From the NCBI RefSeq assembly GCF_001638985.1, contig NW_017265137.1, positions 1,825,054-1,889,053 on the forward strand: a stretch of DNA of 64,000 nt. Direction: 5' to 3'. Below the pieces are notes generated by a model. It made no database searches. It saw only the letters and a program-made list of their open reading frames with translations, and was not told the origin of the DNA. This stretch comes from Phycomyces blakesleeanus NRRL 1555(-). Its lineage: Eukaryota; Mucoromycota; Mucoromycetes; Mucorales; Phycomycetaceae. Numbering within the stretch: position 1 is the first letter of the stretch; each line of letters opens with the position of its first letter. This document shows positions 26,666 through 39,210 of this stretch, piece by piece. Both the position numbers and the translations under genes were made by a program.

Positions 26666-29600
26666 AATACACTTTTCTTTAAAGGCAAAAAAAAAACTTA
26701 CACTAGAATTAGATTTGCGTTTACAATTGTCGATAAACGATGAGCAATCACAAGTGTAGTACGATCTTCTGTCATTTTATCCAATGCAATTTGGATCTGC
26801 CGTTCTGTAGTACTATGAAATAAGAATTAACGCAATTAACCTTGATAGTTTGTATTCCGTTACATAAATATATATATATATACAAGTATTTTAGCTTAAT
26901 TCTATTTACTTGTCCAATGCGCTTGTAGCCTCATCCAAAAGGATTACAGATGTATTCTTGAGAATAGTACGTGCAATGGCTACCCTTTGCTGTCCACACA
27001 GAAGAAGAAAAAAATAAGCTTTTTTTGTACTTTTTTTTTCACGGCCACACTATATGCGCGCACACACACAATATACATATATACATATATATATATATAT
27101 TTGTACCTTTTCACCCCCACTCAGCCGAAGACCCCGTTCTCCAACCTTTGTGTTGTATCCTAAAAAAGTAAAATGATAATAAAGTAAAAATATTAGTTAC
27201 CGATAAAAAACAAAAACACAAACAAACAAACTAACTGACTGACTGACTAACCATCAGGGAAAGACATAATTCTGTCGTGAATTTGAGCAGCTTTAGCCGC
27301 ATTGATCACCTGTTCTTCCGTTGCTTCCACATCTCCATAACGAATGTTGTACAGGATCGTGTCGTTGAATAGGACGGTGTCTTGAGGAACAACGCCGATT
27401 TTATCTCGCAGTGAGTTTTGTTTTACTTTTGAAATGTCTTGTCCGTCGATTAGAATACGTCCAGATGTTGGATCGTAAAATCTGAACAAGAGTCGAAGAA
27501 GTGTTGATTTTCTATTTTATTTTTTATTTTTATTTTTTTTAAAAAAAGAAGACCATATTTAAAAGAGGTTATTGCTTTTAATATATATATATGAGAACTT
27601 ACCCTCCTCCAGATGGTCCTACCAAGGCAGCTGTTGTACCCTTTGGAATCGAAAAAGATATATTTTTCAAGTTAGCTTGGCTAGAATTGTATGAGAAAGA
27701 GACGTTATCTAAATATCCAAAAAAAAAAGAACAAACAGTCAATTATAAGAAGAAAAAGACATCAGTTGTGAACCAATTATCATTATTATCATTAGCCAAA
27801 ATTTACCAAAAATAACATCGCCTTGCTTTATAACAAGCTCTTTTGCATCAGGTACATCTTGAATCGTATTCTTTTCTTCAAAGAGCTCAAGCATCTTTTC
27901 CATATCGATAAAGCTCTGTTGAATCATTCTATAATACATTCCAAAAAAGTGTAGCTATTTGTTTGTGATTTAATACACGTCATTATTAGCTTAATGTTTT
28001 ACTGGATTATGCATGTTAACAAACAAAACAAAAGTCCTTGGCTTACCGGGGTGTATAGCTGCATCATGTATATATTAAAGGCAACAAAGTCTCCTGCTGT
28101 CAGCTGTCCACGGGAAACTTCCCATGCAAAAAGCAAGCTACCTGCCAAAAGGCCTGTGGTAATTATTGTATTCTGAGTGAGATTGAGAATATTGAGTGAG
28201 ATGGAGCACTTCCAATCTGCCTTTTGGTACTCCACAATTGCATTCTTGTATCTCTCAATTTCGTACTCTTCGTTTCCGTAGTATTTCACAGTCTCGAAAT
28301 TTAACAAGGAGTCAACGGCCTTGGCGCGGGCATCGTTATCAATCATGTTCATCTGGCGCCTAAAGTTGTTGCGCCATTCGGTTAATTTTATGGTAGCATA
28401 GAGGTAGAGAACCATGGTGGCTAGTACGATCAGACCAAAAGGAGGTGAGAATCGAGAATAGAACACAAAAACGGCAATGAGAATGTTTGCCAAGGCAGGG
28501 AAGACTTGAAAAACTATCTGGTTCAGTAACTGGACAATGCTGCTTGTTCCACGATCCATTACTCGAAGTACTTCGCCTGTCTTGCGGTCGATATGAAATT
28601 GAATGGATAGGCTGTGGAGATGACTAAACATTTTGACAGATATATTGCGGGTCGTGTGTTGTGCAATAGGGATCCACAGCCAGTTCTGAATTACTTGGAT
28701 AAGGCCAGACTATTTTCAAAAGCATTGATTAGAATAATAATATATTGTTATTATTTTGGTGTGTGTATATTTTGTTTCCTCTTTTTATTACCCCTCCTTG
28801 CAAGAACTTTAATGCAATAAAGGACAGAACGGTTGCCCATGCAAATTTCCCTTTACATATGAATTGTATTGTAGTGAGTTATTAAACATTAATAGTATTC
28901 TTTTTTTTTGTTATTAAGTGTATGTATGTATGTAGAAGTGTAAAAATAAATAGTAGTAATAACAATCAGAAATTTGATATCAGCTATTTATTTATTTATT
29001 TATTTATTTATTTTTTTTACCTGGATTGTCCTTCATTCCATCCACTAATTTACCAATCTGAAGAGGTGTAAAGACATTTATGACCAAGCCAATGACCATT
29101 AATGCAAAGCACAGCAATACGGTCAACTGCAACTTCAGATTATTCTGCGGCCAGATAAATGGCAAGACTTTTTTCAGTTTGCTAAAGAAATTCGAGACAC
29201 TACTAATCTTATCAGGTTCTATGGGGTGTCCTTCTAAGTGTGAGCTTGACGTGGATCCATATCCATAGTTTGGATTACGGTCTAAACTTGACAAAAGAGG
29301 CTGGGTTTTGCTTTGAGGAAGAGAGCGAGATAAGAAGTGTATGACGGAGAGGATGGCAATGAAGATGATGACTATGTAGCGTACAACAAATACAGCCAAT
29401 AATGCGCTGTCGAATACGGAGAATATTGTACCTAAATCAAAAATTTGATATATACAACAAGAAAAACACGCACACATTTTTTTTGCATACACACACAGTT
29501 GTGTTTGAAAAATAAAGGAAGGGGTAGAATAAACTATCAATGCCTCGATGAAGAAGAAGAAGAAGAAAAGTCTTGATGACATCCACCTCTTGTACTATAT

Positions 29601-30161
29601 CTCATTGTTCTATAGATGTATGTATATATCTATCTTTTTACCTGGTCTAGGATTATGAATGGCTTTGATCCACAATCGGGCAATGTCAGATTCCCAAATC
29701 AGAGCAATCATCCAAAACACATAAGGGAGCCAATGCCATTTTGAGAATAGATTAGTCTCATGAATTAAAAGGCCCAGGTTGATTACCCAAGCAAGCCAAG
29801 AGCAAGCAATGTAATATGCCAAGATGTTAGACATCCAATAATGATCAACAAATACTCGAATGATCATAATTGCAGTGTCGCCAACAAAACTAATGAGGAC
29901 AGCAATGCATAATATGATGATCAATTTCGAGAGAGGTGATAATCTACTACTGAGTTCTGATGATGATGTTTGGACTCGATTTATTCCTGGATTGTGGCGA
30001 GTCTGTAGATATCGCCCGAGGCCAAACGCAGTAACAAGCGTCAGGAGCACAGTAGGAGAAAGAAAGAAAGGGGAAGACCAGATGAAAATCCCAGAAGAGT
30101 AGTATGGTGGAAGTGGATAGAATGTGTCTGGTACACTAAAAAGCTTAGTTGACATGGTCAA
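26310..30161 (-). CDS. ABC half-transporter, HMT1/ABCB6 type
   Basis: Twelve exons (minus): 29642-30161, 29021-29431, 28792-28850, 28047-28709, 27807-27954, 27603-27708, 27252-27511, 27107-27159, 26910-26989, 26702-26812, 26508-26584, 26310-26395. All junctions keep frame and give 857 aa, close to ABCB6 (842) and fission-yeast Hmt1 (830). Order: an N-terminal extra membrane domain, a six-helix ABC membrane domain ([33 protein letters not shown]), then one nucleotide-binding domain. Walker A is GPSGGGKST, Q-loop [11 protein letters not shown], signature [10 protein letters not shown], Walker [14 protein letters not shown]-loop IAHRLST; it ends in GVYFEMWQ, like ABCB6. The family moves thiol-bound metals or porphyrin-like substrates at vacuolar or mitochondrial membranes. 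The substrate here is not readable. The domain pattern excludes ATM1-type transporters, which lack the N-terminal extension. Confidence 0.92.
26631..26662. repeat. (AT)16 microsatellite inside an intron
   Basis: An uninterrupted AT dinucleotide run in the intron between ABC transporter exons 26702-26812 and 26508-26584, close to the acceptor. Confidence 0.95.
28985..29011. repeat. (TTTA)n microsatellite inside an intron
   Basis: Tandem TTTA tetramers next to a T run, directly downstream of the donor of ABC transporter exon 29021-29431. Confidence 0.9.
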
Positions 30162-30768
30162 CGGAAGTTACTAATAGTAGTTACTGAAAGAAAAAATTGT
30201 AAAGGAATATTAATGTGAAGCTGCGAATAAATAAAGAGGTAGGTAGATAAGTAAGCTTTTTTTTTTTTTTTTTTACAAAAGAAAAAAAAAACGTAAATAT
30301 AAAATTTATAAAGAATAGGTGTGTAGTTTTTGCACACATATACACAATCTCTACCTTTAATTAAAGTACAGCGAGGCTACACTCATTAAATATATATACT
30401 TGTGTAAAGGAAATGTACACACATAGATAAAGAAGCATAATTTATAATAAATATTGATAAAGAATTGTCTTTTTTTTTATTAATAATAATAAAAGAATGG
30501 AGGAAGGATAATATACATTTGATCATGGATTTTTTTTTCTTATTTTTAGCTTTTTGAATTTATACATAATGACAGAAAAATACAGTAATGGCAATGGCTT
30601 TGGAGCTGTGAAGGAAGGGAAATATAGATACATACATATGAAAATCAAGGAATGGACAAGAGAAGGTAATTAAATAATGAACAAAGGAACGTTTACTTTG
30701 AAAGCAGAAATCAAAATACTAATAAGAATAAGAATAAATAACAGAAGAAAGAAAAGAAAAATAAGGTG
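30162..30768. other. Intergenic stretch between two minus-strand genes
   Basis: No gene seen. It should hold the ABC transporter promoter and the 3' UTR of the FAD-monooxygenase-like gene. It contains A and T runs (for example near 30,259) and AT-rich simple sequence. Confidence 0.5.
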
Positions 30769-33700
30769 TTAGTAATAATCTTCGGCAACAACTGCAGCAG
30801 CTGAAGTCATGTCGGCAGGAGGTCTCAGGAATGCATCAAAGTAATTGTTGAGTTTATTAATGTCATTGTGTTCATTAATTTTTACTCGAGTGCCAATGTA
30901 ACCATCCGGTCGAACAACGACAATTGTCGGCTTTGGAATAGAATAAGCAGTGTGACACTGTTGATCATGGTCAAGATAAACATTTGAAAGACCACAGGGA
31001 AATGTGTTGTGCAGCACAGAAGGTGGTGTTTCGGTAAGGAATTTTGAGACTTGGTTTTTTGTGGAGGTTGTTATGTAAATGAAATTGAAAAGCTGGTGGG
31101 GTTTGTCTGCTGAGCTATCGTTGTTGATAGTTGAAGTTAGTGATGTCCGAGGTTGTTCAAAAGAAGTAGACCAGGGACCGATCTGTAAAGAAGAGACGGG
31201 CGAGAGAAGAGACGAGGTTGGGCTGGTTGGTGGTATTGTTGCTGGCGGCAATGAGTTTGTGACAATACTGGTGATTTTGGAAAGTGATCTTGCGGAACGA
31301 GAAGATGTTGATGATCGTTGAGATGATATAGAAGAAAACGATGACCGGCTGTTCTCATTAGAATGTCCAGATTCTACGTCGGATACAGAAGGCGGCGACT
31401 GAGGGCTTACGGGTTGCACAGTTGTATTTTCTTCGACTAGAGTTTGGTATACGTGAGGCGAGTTTTCGTAACAGTTAAAGAACGAATTGGGATCATCGAT
31501 ACGGCGTTTCAAGGAACGTAGCATCGAGACATTTTCTTGGTCCGCAAGCGAGCCACAGAAGACAAGGACAGTGAAAGTTACAGGTATTCCTTTGGTAACT
31601 ATCCGCTCTCGTAACTGATAATTGTTGGTTTTGATACTCTTCCATCTTTCTACTCCACTGCTTGTTGTCATTGGACAGGCTGTCAGGACATCATTTTCAT
31701 CTGATGGTCGGGATGAACATTTGACGAGCGAGTGGGTACCCATAGCTTTTTTTAGCATGGGACCAACACGATTAAATGACCAAGTAGTAGCTGTTGAAGC
31801 GTTAGACTGTGATCTGGAACGTCTCGGTTGCGCTCCAGCAGCAACTGAGACGTCAGCAACTCCTGTTCCTGCAGATGTTGATGCGGATGCGATTAAGCCA
31901 GTTGCTGAATTTTTGGTGCTTTCCATCATCTTTGTAGCTTCTGAGGTTTGGGTCTGAGTCTGTGAGAAAAGCTGAAGCAGAGTGTATGGTTTTAGTTTTG
32001 CATCTGGAGCGAGTGAGCCAACCGCGCCAGTCTTGGGTTCATTTGAGCCCATTTTTGAGGTAGCCATTGCGAGCATAATGTCCATGATGTCCATGGTGTC
32101 TATCGAGGCTGCCCCTAGTGACAGCGTACTTTCAGAACCATGATTAATTAGGTTATGTTCATAAGACGACTCTCCCATTAATTGATTCTCGTTGCGCTGC
32201 ATTTGGTACGACGCTTCCTGTCTACGTGTCGAATTGAGACCCGAAATGAGACCTGGCATTATGCGGCTGGCAATCAGACTCATGGAGGCATAGCTTGCTT
32301 CGACGGTATCGTTGTGTTTTGACTTGAATTCAGAATTAAATGTTTCCAATAGTTCTGGAGAAGCGCGTTTTCGGAGATGTAAGAATAGTTTCCACGATAA
32401 ATTGGTGGCATGTTCCAACCCAGGGTTTGCAGAGAACAAACAGGGTGGACTGACTTGTTGGGCAGCGCCTCCGAGCAAAAAGTAACGTTGATCAATGCTG
32501 ACTTCTTCAGATGCCTTGTCACCAGCTGTACATATATAATTATATTTAAATGTTATTACTGTTATAAGATCATATATATATATATGTGTGTGTGTGTGTA
32601 TTGTATTGTATGGGTATACAAAATAGTTGTGGGAAAATAGACTGACCTCTCCATGAAGAATAAGAATATACATGTCCAAAATCTATCTGATATGGCTCCA
32701 TGATGGATCGAATGTGTTGTTGTGCCGAGGTAAGTAATGCGTTTTCGTCTATGGGCAGGTGACTCCAACTCTCAAGATGCTCAACTATAAAATACATTCT
32801 ATCACGGTGGCCTGGGAAATATATAAGTATAATAATCATACATATCGAGTCATAACAGAAGTAGAAGTAGTAGAAGAAGAAGAAATAGGGGGCTAGGTTA
32901 GTACTAAAATACGGATGAAACTGGTTGGGTTTCCTTAATAAGCATAAAAGTAGAGACTGAAACCGGAAACAAAGAAATGTATTTGTGTGATTTTTTTTAC
33001 CTACAACCATGATCATGTATTCGCCCTTGTTTACGGTAGACATTGTTCGTGTCCCAGGGTAGTTTGTTGTTACAGATGCCTCAAGTGTGTAAAATTTCAT
33101 GTGCAGGTCCTTTCCCCGTTGAGCGAGGCCTGTGAATATCAAAAGATTACAAGAAATCCCATATGTTAATAAATATAAAATCTTAAAAATATTAAAACTT
33201 AAAAAAAAAAAAATCCCAGAGAATATTTCTATTTTTGGGAGTCTTTTGTGAAATGGCGCGAATTCTGTGCATAAGAAATGTGGTCCCCAACAGAACAAAA
33301 ATAAAGAAATAAAAGTGCATCACAGCTGTTTTTGGTAACATTTGGGGGATGATCTCATACCTAGTTTCTGTCTGACAAATCCCTTTGTACCATCTGCACC
33401 TATGATTATACGCGATCTCCAGTCGTGGACCTTTCCGGTCTGAACGTCTCTAATTGTCGACATGACTTTTACCACCTCTTCCTCCCTAGAACTTCCAAAT
33501 GACTGTCTAGACTCATTGGCAAACCCAAAGGATTGTCTTGAAGGATCGATAAATGAGCTATTGAGCGGAGAAGCACTTGTGGTAGTATTGTCGGAGTTCT
33601 CGTCTTCAAAATCTACAAGTTCATGGCCGTATTCCACTCGGATACCTTGATCAAGAAGTGTGTTTTGGAGGATTGCACATATCTGAGAGCATTCACACGA

Positions 33701-34190
33701 GAGACACCAGTCGTATTCGGTTGACGAGTTATCCCAGACGCGATAATTGTAAGGCTCAAATGAAACGGCTGTGCTACCGTGTCCTTTGTTTTTAAAGGCA
33801 TAAAAGCGCCAATGTTTTACGCCTTGATTTATGATCTGGTTGGCTATACCAAGTGACTGGAATAGCTGAACTGATCGTGGAGACCAGAGAATGGCAGGAT
33901 TTGTTGTATTGAGGTTGTCTGCTTTGTCTATCATTTTGATGCATAATAAGGTTATTAAATTGGCAAACTTGTGTGTGCGTATGTTTTTTTTTATGTAGCG
34001 TTACCGATTATACGAACAGATATACCCATGCGAGATAGGAGGAGAGCGGTGTAGAGACCAACGGGTCCTTATTAACAAAACCAAAGAAAAAGAAAAAGAG
34101 AAAGAAAACATGGATCAGTATGGGAGTTGTTTTGTTGGTTGAAAAGGATATCCTACCAGCACCAATGATTAGTACTTCTGATTCTTCCAT
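30769..34190 (-). CDS. FAD-dependent aromatic monooxygenase-like protein (phenol hydroxylase fold) with degenerate GD motif
   Basis: Six exons (minus): 34157-34190, 34005-34067, 33361-33927, 33001-33129, 32647-32811, 30769-32525; about 904 aa. Family signs: the Rossmann start VLIIGAGPVGLYTALLLSRM, formed only after splicing exons 1 and 2; the DG motif RIIIGADGTKGFVRQKLG; and a C-terminal thioredoxin-like part (PTIVVVRPDGYIGTRVKIN), as in PheA/phenol 2-monooxygenase. The usual GD motif (GDAAH..P) reads YFLLGGAAQQVSPP here: the Asp that contacts the FAD ribityl chain is Gly, and the His is Gln. A Ser/Thr-rich, apparently disordered insert of about 300 residues lies between that point and the C-terminal domain. 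Fold assignment is firm. Catalytic activity is doubtful and the substrate unknown. Confidence 0.85.
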
Positions 34191-35681
34191 AGTGAGTGGA
34201 TGCGAGTGATTCTGTGTGTGTGTTTGTGTTTTTTCTGACACTTGGTGTAAAGTAGAATATGATAAAGAGAAAGAGAGCAAAAAGTGAAAATGCACTCAAA
34301 AAAGCTATTTTTTTTTTAAAAAATAAATAAGCGGATAACCAAAAAGAAGTATGGATATGAATAAATGTGGAGTAAGATATATAATATTGGTTCAGGCACA
34401 CAAAAGTAAAATCATCCCCAAACTAAGCGTAGTAAATTAACGATCTGTAACACACGGATTTAACTAAATACCTTATTTCATTTTTACTGTATACAGACTA
34501 CACACATTATACACGCTGTATAATTTTGCATGTAGAAAAATATATAAATACCTATATTTATATGCCTTTACATACATATATATATATACATGTGTGCATA
34601 TGTTCTTTCAATATTTTGGCCTTATAAAATAATAAGTGCATTTCATATAAAAGTAACGGTAGTTCTTTCACACTCCGGGCTAGCAAAGTATCTGTAATAT
34701 GTTCGTATCCCGTTGTAAACCAATGGAATCTTAAATAATGTTATTTAGTCTTAATTTTATTTATTATTATGTAATAATTGGTGTAGACAGATCAAAAGGT
34801 ACAAAAACAAAGTTCAAAATGAGCTTAGCCAATCGGACTATCTTGCTACTGTCCGCACATAATGCATAACATTGGCTTCACCAAAATGTTCGTCTCTCTT
34901 TACTATAAAATGTCTATGAAAATGTATATATCATTTATGTGCTATCATAAGCTTATATTCGAAACCTATACTTCTCTACATATTTTCACTGTTTGAATAG
35001 CGTCAGTCTAGAAGAAAAGATAGGATAAAATAATTGACTACCACTATAATTAAGGTTTGACAAAAAAACTGACAATTTTTAGTCAAATTCGTAGACTAAT
35101 GGTGTTAGTGTTATGTTGCTTTTCTTTTCCAAGGCACTGGGTTTGTTCTTTAGACCAAAAATTGGAGTACCCAAAGGTCTCTGATAAGATGCGTGTATTA
35201 AGGTCAAAGCAGAGTAATGCCTGCTAATAAATACAGACAAAGTAGATTAATAATGATAGCGGCGATAAGCATTCTCTTTTCTCTTTTCTATTATAATAAG
35301 AATGATTTTATTATTTCAATTTTCGAATTCACCAAGCAAACGTACCATTTCACAGTCATTTCTCCTGCGAGGAAAGATGGATGTCCAAATTTGGTGATTG
35401 TTTTGAGCATAGCCACAAGCATTATACTCCAAAAACAAATATACTGATTCTCTCAATATGCCATTAAAGTTTATCTCTTTGTGTAAAATATCATTATTCT
35501 GCCTGTCTCAATCTGTGCGTACTTTTATTTAGAAAACAAAACAAAACAAAACAAAAAGATTCATCATGGAAGAGTGAAATGCCAATAAGATCAATGTTAA
35601 TGAGTAACTTTTTTTTTCCCAGTCATCAAAGTCTCGAGTTCATTTTATTATCTTTTCTCTCTTTCTTGTAAACCGTGCCCT
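34191..35681. other. Gene-free divergent intergenic stretch
   Basis: About 1.5 kb between the start of the minus-strand FAD protein gene and the start of the plus-strand unknown gene, so it should carry both promoters. No convincing ORF, tRNA or repeat family was found; a short hydrophobic ORF near 35,217 looks random. Confidence 0.5.
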
Positions 35682-38557
35682 ATGAATAGTGAGTTCATCA
35701 GTTCAAACATGTTTATGTAGTCTCATTGTTTTGCTATTTTATCTATTTTAAAGTACACTCTAGAGCTGTGATAGTGCCTCTAGAGAATCCTGCCCAGGCA
35801 GCACTTTCTGTTGATCGTTATATAAGCCCAAAAGGACTTCAGGTCTTGGAAGAAGTGAGTGTTTTTATTTGATTGTTATGATGATTGCTTATTGTATTAC
35901 TATTAGGAATTGAACAGTTTGAACCAATTAAGAGCCAAACGTCGTATTCTCACAACCCAGATTTCTTGTCCCATTATTCCAACCTCGACATATGTACCGT
36001 CACAAACTGTACAGAGAGAAAGCCAATGTGATGGAAAGACACCTCAGTTATCTACCCAACCCCAATATGGGAAGAACGCCCAAGCTGTGGCTACAATAGT
36101 TGACGATTTCAAGCCATTAGCAAAGAAGGATTCCTTCCCAAAAACTGCGCCTCTAACAATACCTGCGAATATGGCTTGTATAAGTACAGAGGTAAAGGGC
36201 AAGAGCAATATTCAGGGCGTAATTTATCAAATTTTATTATTAGTATTTTTTGGCTTACTTACGGTTAATATTATAGACTGAAAATGTCACCGTTGAATCT
36301 GTTGTAACAGAAAACGATACGCATCTCAACAAACCTCAAGATGATGCCCCACGATTAATAAAAGATTATAAAACTGAATGCCAGACAGACTACTTTTCTG
36401 TAAAGTCAAAAACAGACAAATTAAATGCCCAAGCCAGCATGAGCAGTGGAAAGGTAAGGGATACTTTGCTAATATATTATATTATTTGTAAGAAAAGAAA
36501 AACAAAAGGACATCTTTTTTCTCTCTCAGTATAAATATTTTAATGCATAAATTTCTTATTATCATAATTAGAAAGGTACCCCTTTTATTCAGTTGCATCA
36601 GCGCTATTCCAGGTCATACCAAGAAAATTGCACCAGTCTATCTCCAAAAACTGGGCGTACTCTTATGGCCAAGGTCAAGTCTTTTGAGAAATCAAATAAT
36701 ATTTCCAAATGTGTTGATGAACAAAAAGAAAAGCCTTCTCCTCCTGTACGCCGTTTTTCAGAAAATGTTATCCAAAGCCAATACAGCCTATTAGCTAGCA
36801 AGCTAGAAAATGTTGATAGTGGTTTAAAAGCACCTTGCTCTCCTAGACTAAATAGTAGTGTGAAAGATAAAATATATACCCGATTTGATTACGAGCCAAA
36901 GGCAAAGGAGCTGGCCAACAATTTAAACATCCGTACCAAAGGAAAAGTGGTAAGAAAGCAGTAAAAGTAGTGCAATAACTAAATATAATTTTATATTTGT
37001 ACTGATTTTTATCAATATAGCTGTCTGCTATATCAGTCATCGAGAATTCTCAGAAAATATCCCCTGTATCGAGTTTAGATGGTAAGAGAATTAAAACCAT
37101 TATTACTTTTTAGTATACAAAATATTCACAAGATGAAAATATTTAGAGTCAATTAAAACGAATGAACGATTCTCGAACTTGAAAGGTAAAAACAGTGCAC
37201 CATATATTGCACAATACTATGTTTTTATTATTTAAGATTACATTGAATTAACAAAAAATATTATGTTTCTTTTATTTCTCAATTAATATGGAACATTTAC
37301 AAAGAAGTAAGTTCAAAAGTTTTTCTTTTATTTAATATTCCATCCTCATTCAATTCATAAAAACTAAATTGCAGTTTTTTTGTATGCAGGAAGTTGAATT
37401 GAACCAAGATGTTATACCAAGACACGATGTTCCAGTATCGGTCGTAAATAGCTCTGAAAGCACCGCTGAAAAACTAGAGACGCAAGCAGAAAAACCTCAT
37501 TTACTCGCCAAAGACATTGCCACAAGTGACTGTATCCCGGTATCTTTTGCCATCAACTGTTCTGAAGATAAGACATCTGAAAAATCAGAGGCACAATCAG
37601 AACACTTATATTCACCCTACCACACTTCACCTCCGATCTCTCCTCCAAGAACTCCCAGTTTAACGAGTGAAAAGAGCCATGGATCTCTTGAGCGTAAATC
37701 AACTTATCTACCCTTACTCTCTCCTCGATTATCTCAAGACAACCCACCCCTTGACACATTCATGTTAGATACCCTTTTTCCTAGTGCTGGTTGCGGAAAG
37801 GGTCAACGAAGAGTCTCATTTTCTCCTATTGTTACTACCATCCCTCAATTGACTTCGGGGACAGACTCTGCTTTCAGTAGTGTGAGTAGCGGAAAGAGTA
37901 TAGAAAATGTAGTTGCTTGCACAACCACTGGAAAGAATAATGAAGATCGACACTCTGTTGAAACTACACGCTCATTCTGGAAAGCATTTTCTACTGAAAT
38001 GACTTTGGAAAAGGAAACTACTTCCAAGACACAAAAAGTAAGTAAAAAGTAAATTGTAATGTATAGTTTGGCTTTTTTAGTAATAAAACTAAAAACTGTA
38101 TTTTTTTTATAGTTTATTCCCGGGATTCAAAAGCCTGTAACATTTCAACAGGTTTTTCAACAGCTTGCTCAAATCCCTTCTAAAGCAGCTGCTAAAGAAA
38201 TAACAACTAAAGAACACAAAAGCAAAATGAACCTCTGGAAGCGTTATCGAAGTGGGGCTGACAAAGGCAGCACACAAAATGAACCACAGCAGGTCAATTT
38301 AATGCCCCAACCTCAAGTCAAAATGCCTTCATTGGTACATGTAAGTTTCTTGACACTTTTCTTTCAATTAAGTTGCTTTTCGCTCCTTTTGTACTACAGG
38401 TGGATGTCTATATTCTAATCTTACTTGTTAGCGTACCAAAACAAGACCAAAGAAACCCTCTAGCTTCCGCAAGAACCATCGCTTCCATGTGTCCGGCGTG
38501 GCAATGCCAGTAGCCGCAGCTCGGCCAGATTGGAGAGAGAAAATAAAGGAAAGCTAA
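35682..38557 (+). CDS. Unrecognised Ser-rich protein with a RVSF motif
   Basis: Not recognised. A chain of in-frame exons can be drawn: 35682-35688 (ATG exon, tentative), 35754-35854, 35907-36191, 36277-36453, 36572-36949, 37021-37081, 37147-37185, 37390-38037, 38113-38340 and 38432-38557, ending in DWREKIKES. That is roughly 580 aa. The protein is hydrophilic, Ser/Lys/Pro-rich and probably disordered, with no membrane segment. It has several SP/TP sites (SPPISPPRTPS) and a GQRRVSFSP motif at nt 37,801-37,827, in which RVSF fits the PP1-docking consensus. The C-terminal exon is basic (RTKTRPKKPSSFRKNHRFH). The joint between 37185 and 37390 leaves the frame unresolved by 2 nt, so a small exon or border error is likely there. 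Start and exon 1 are the weakest points. Confidence 0.6.
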
Positions 38558-38687
38558 TGCCTAGTTTCATTATATGTACATTTCTTATAGGACATACATA
38601 TATACGTTTTACTTTTTATTTTATTTTTCTTATAAACAAAAGGGATAGAAGGATGTGATTTCTGGATGTTTCTTCTTTCTTTATGTG

Positions 38688-39008
38688 TTACTTCTCGGTA
38701 TTCTTATGCTCATTGGTAACATCCTTGACTCCGGGAAGAGTAGAAGGAAGTGGAACATCGCTAAAATCATCTTGCTTTACGGCCATCATAGAGTAGGCGT
38801 CTAATAAATACAAGAATAAAGTTAAAATGAAAATAATGGTATCATACCAAGGTCAAAGAGACTTACAGACACTCCCGGTAAAAGTCAAGAGACCAACAAG
38901 AGTAAGGACATTGCGCACCTGGAATGGTTTGCGAGTACGCTCGAGGGCAGGCGAGAAACCATAACCTTTGGACTGGGTGTAGAGTTTCTCTCGATTAGGG
39001 GTTGTCAT
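38688..39008 (-). CDS. COA3: COA3, cytochrome c oxidase assembly factor 3
   Basis: Exons 38867-39008 and 38688-38800 (GTAAGTC donor, TAATAAA/ATTAG acceptor) encode 84 aa, matching yeast Coa3 (85 aa). The protein starts MTTPNREKLYTQSKGYGFSP, then ERTRKPFQVRN, one membrane helix (VLTLVGLLTFTGSVYAYSMM) and the short DDFSDVPLP tail. The same order (RARKPF, one helix, a Y-rich exit, then DFADVP.P) marks fungal Coa3. Coa3 sits in the inner mitochondrial membrane, binds newly made Cox1 with Cox14, and feeds back on COX1 translation through Mss51. The gene is divergent from NUP54, with only 202 bp between start codons, so the two probably share a promoter region. Confidence 0.9.
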
Positions 39009-39210
39009 TACTTAATGTGTCTTTGATGTCGACTTTCTGATGCGGCAGGAACTCAATACCCCGTCCCTAGTAAGATTGATATCCTAGCTTTGGTGGCTTA
39101 GCCAAGTCCATTTTGCTTTACATAGCAATCCGTTTAAGTACGCGCGTAAAACTTGCGCAACTGAATTTAAAGGAAAAAGACGAAGTCAAAGAAGATACAA
39201 GCGAATCCTA
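39009..39210. promoter_or_regulatory. Divergent COA3/NUP54 promoter region
   Basis: A 202-bp spacer separates the two oppositely facing start codons. It is less AT-rich than other intergenic DNA here. It must hold both core promoters; no individual factor site was assigned. Confidence 0.6.

Noticed and set aside
34671..34740. tRNA-like stretch with TTCGTATCC
   Set aside because: No acceptor or anticodon stem could be formed around it, and the T-loop consensus is incomplete.
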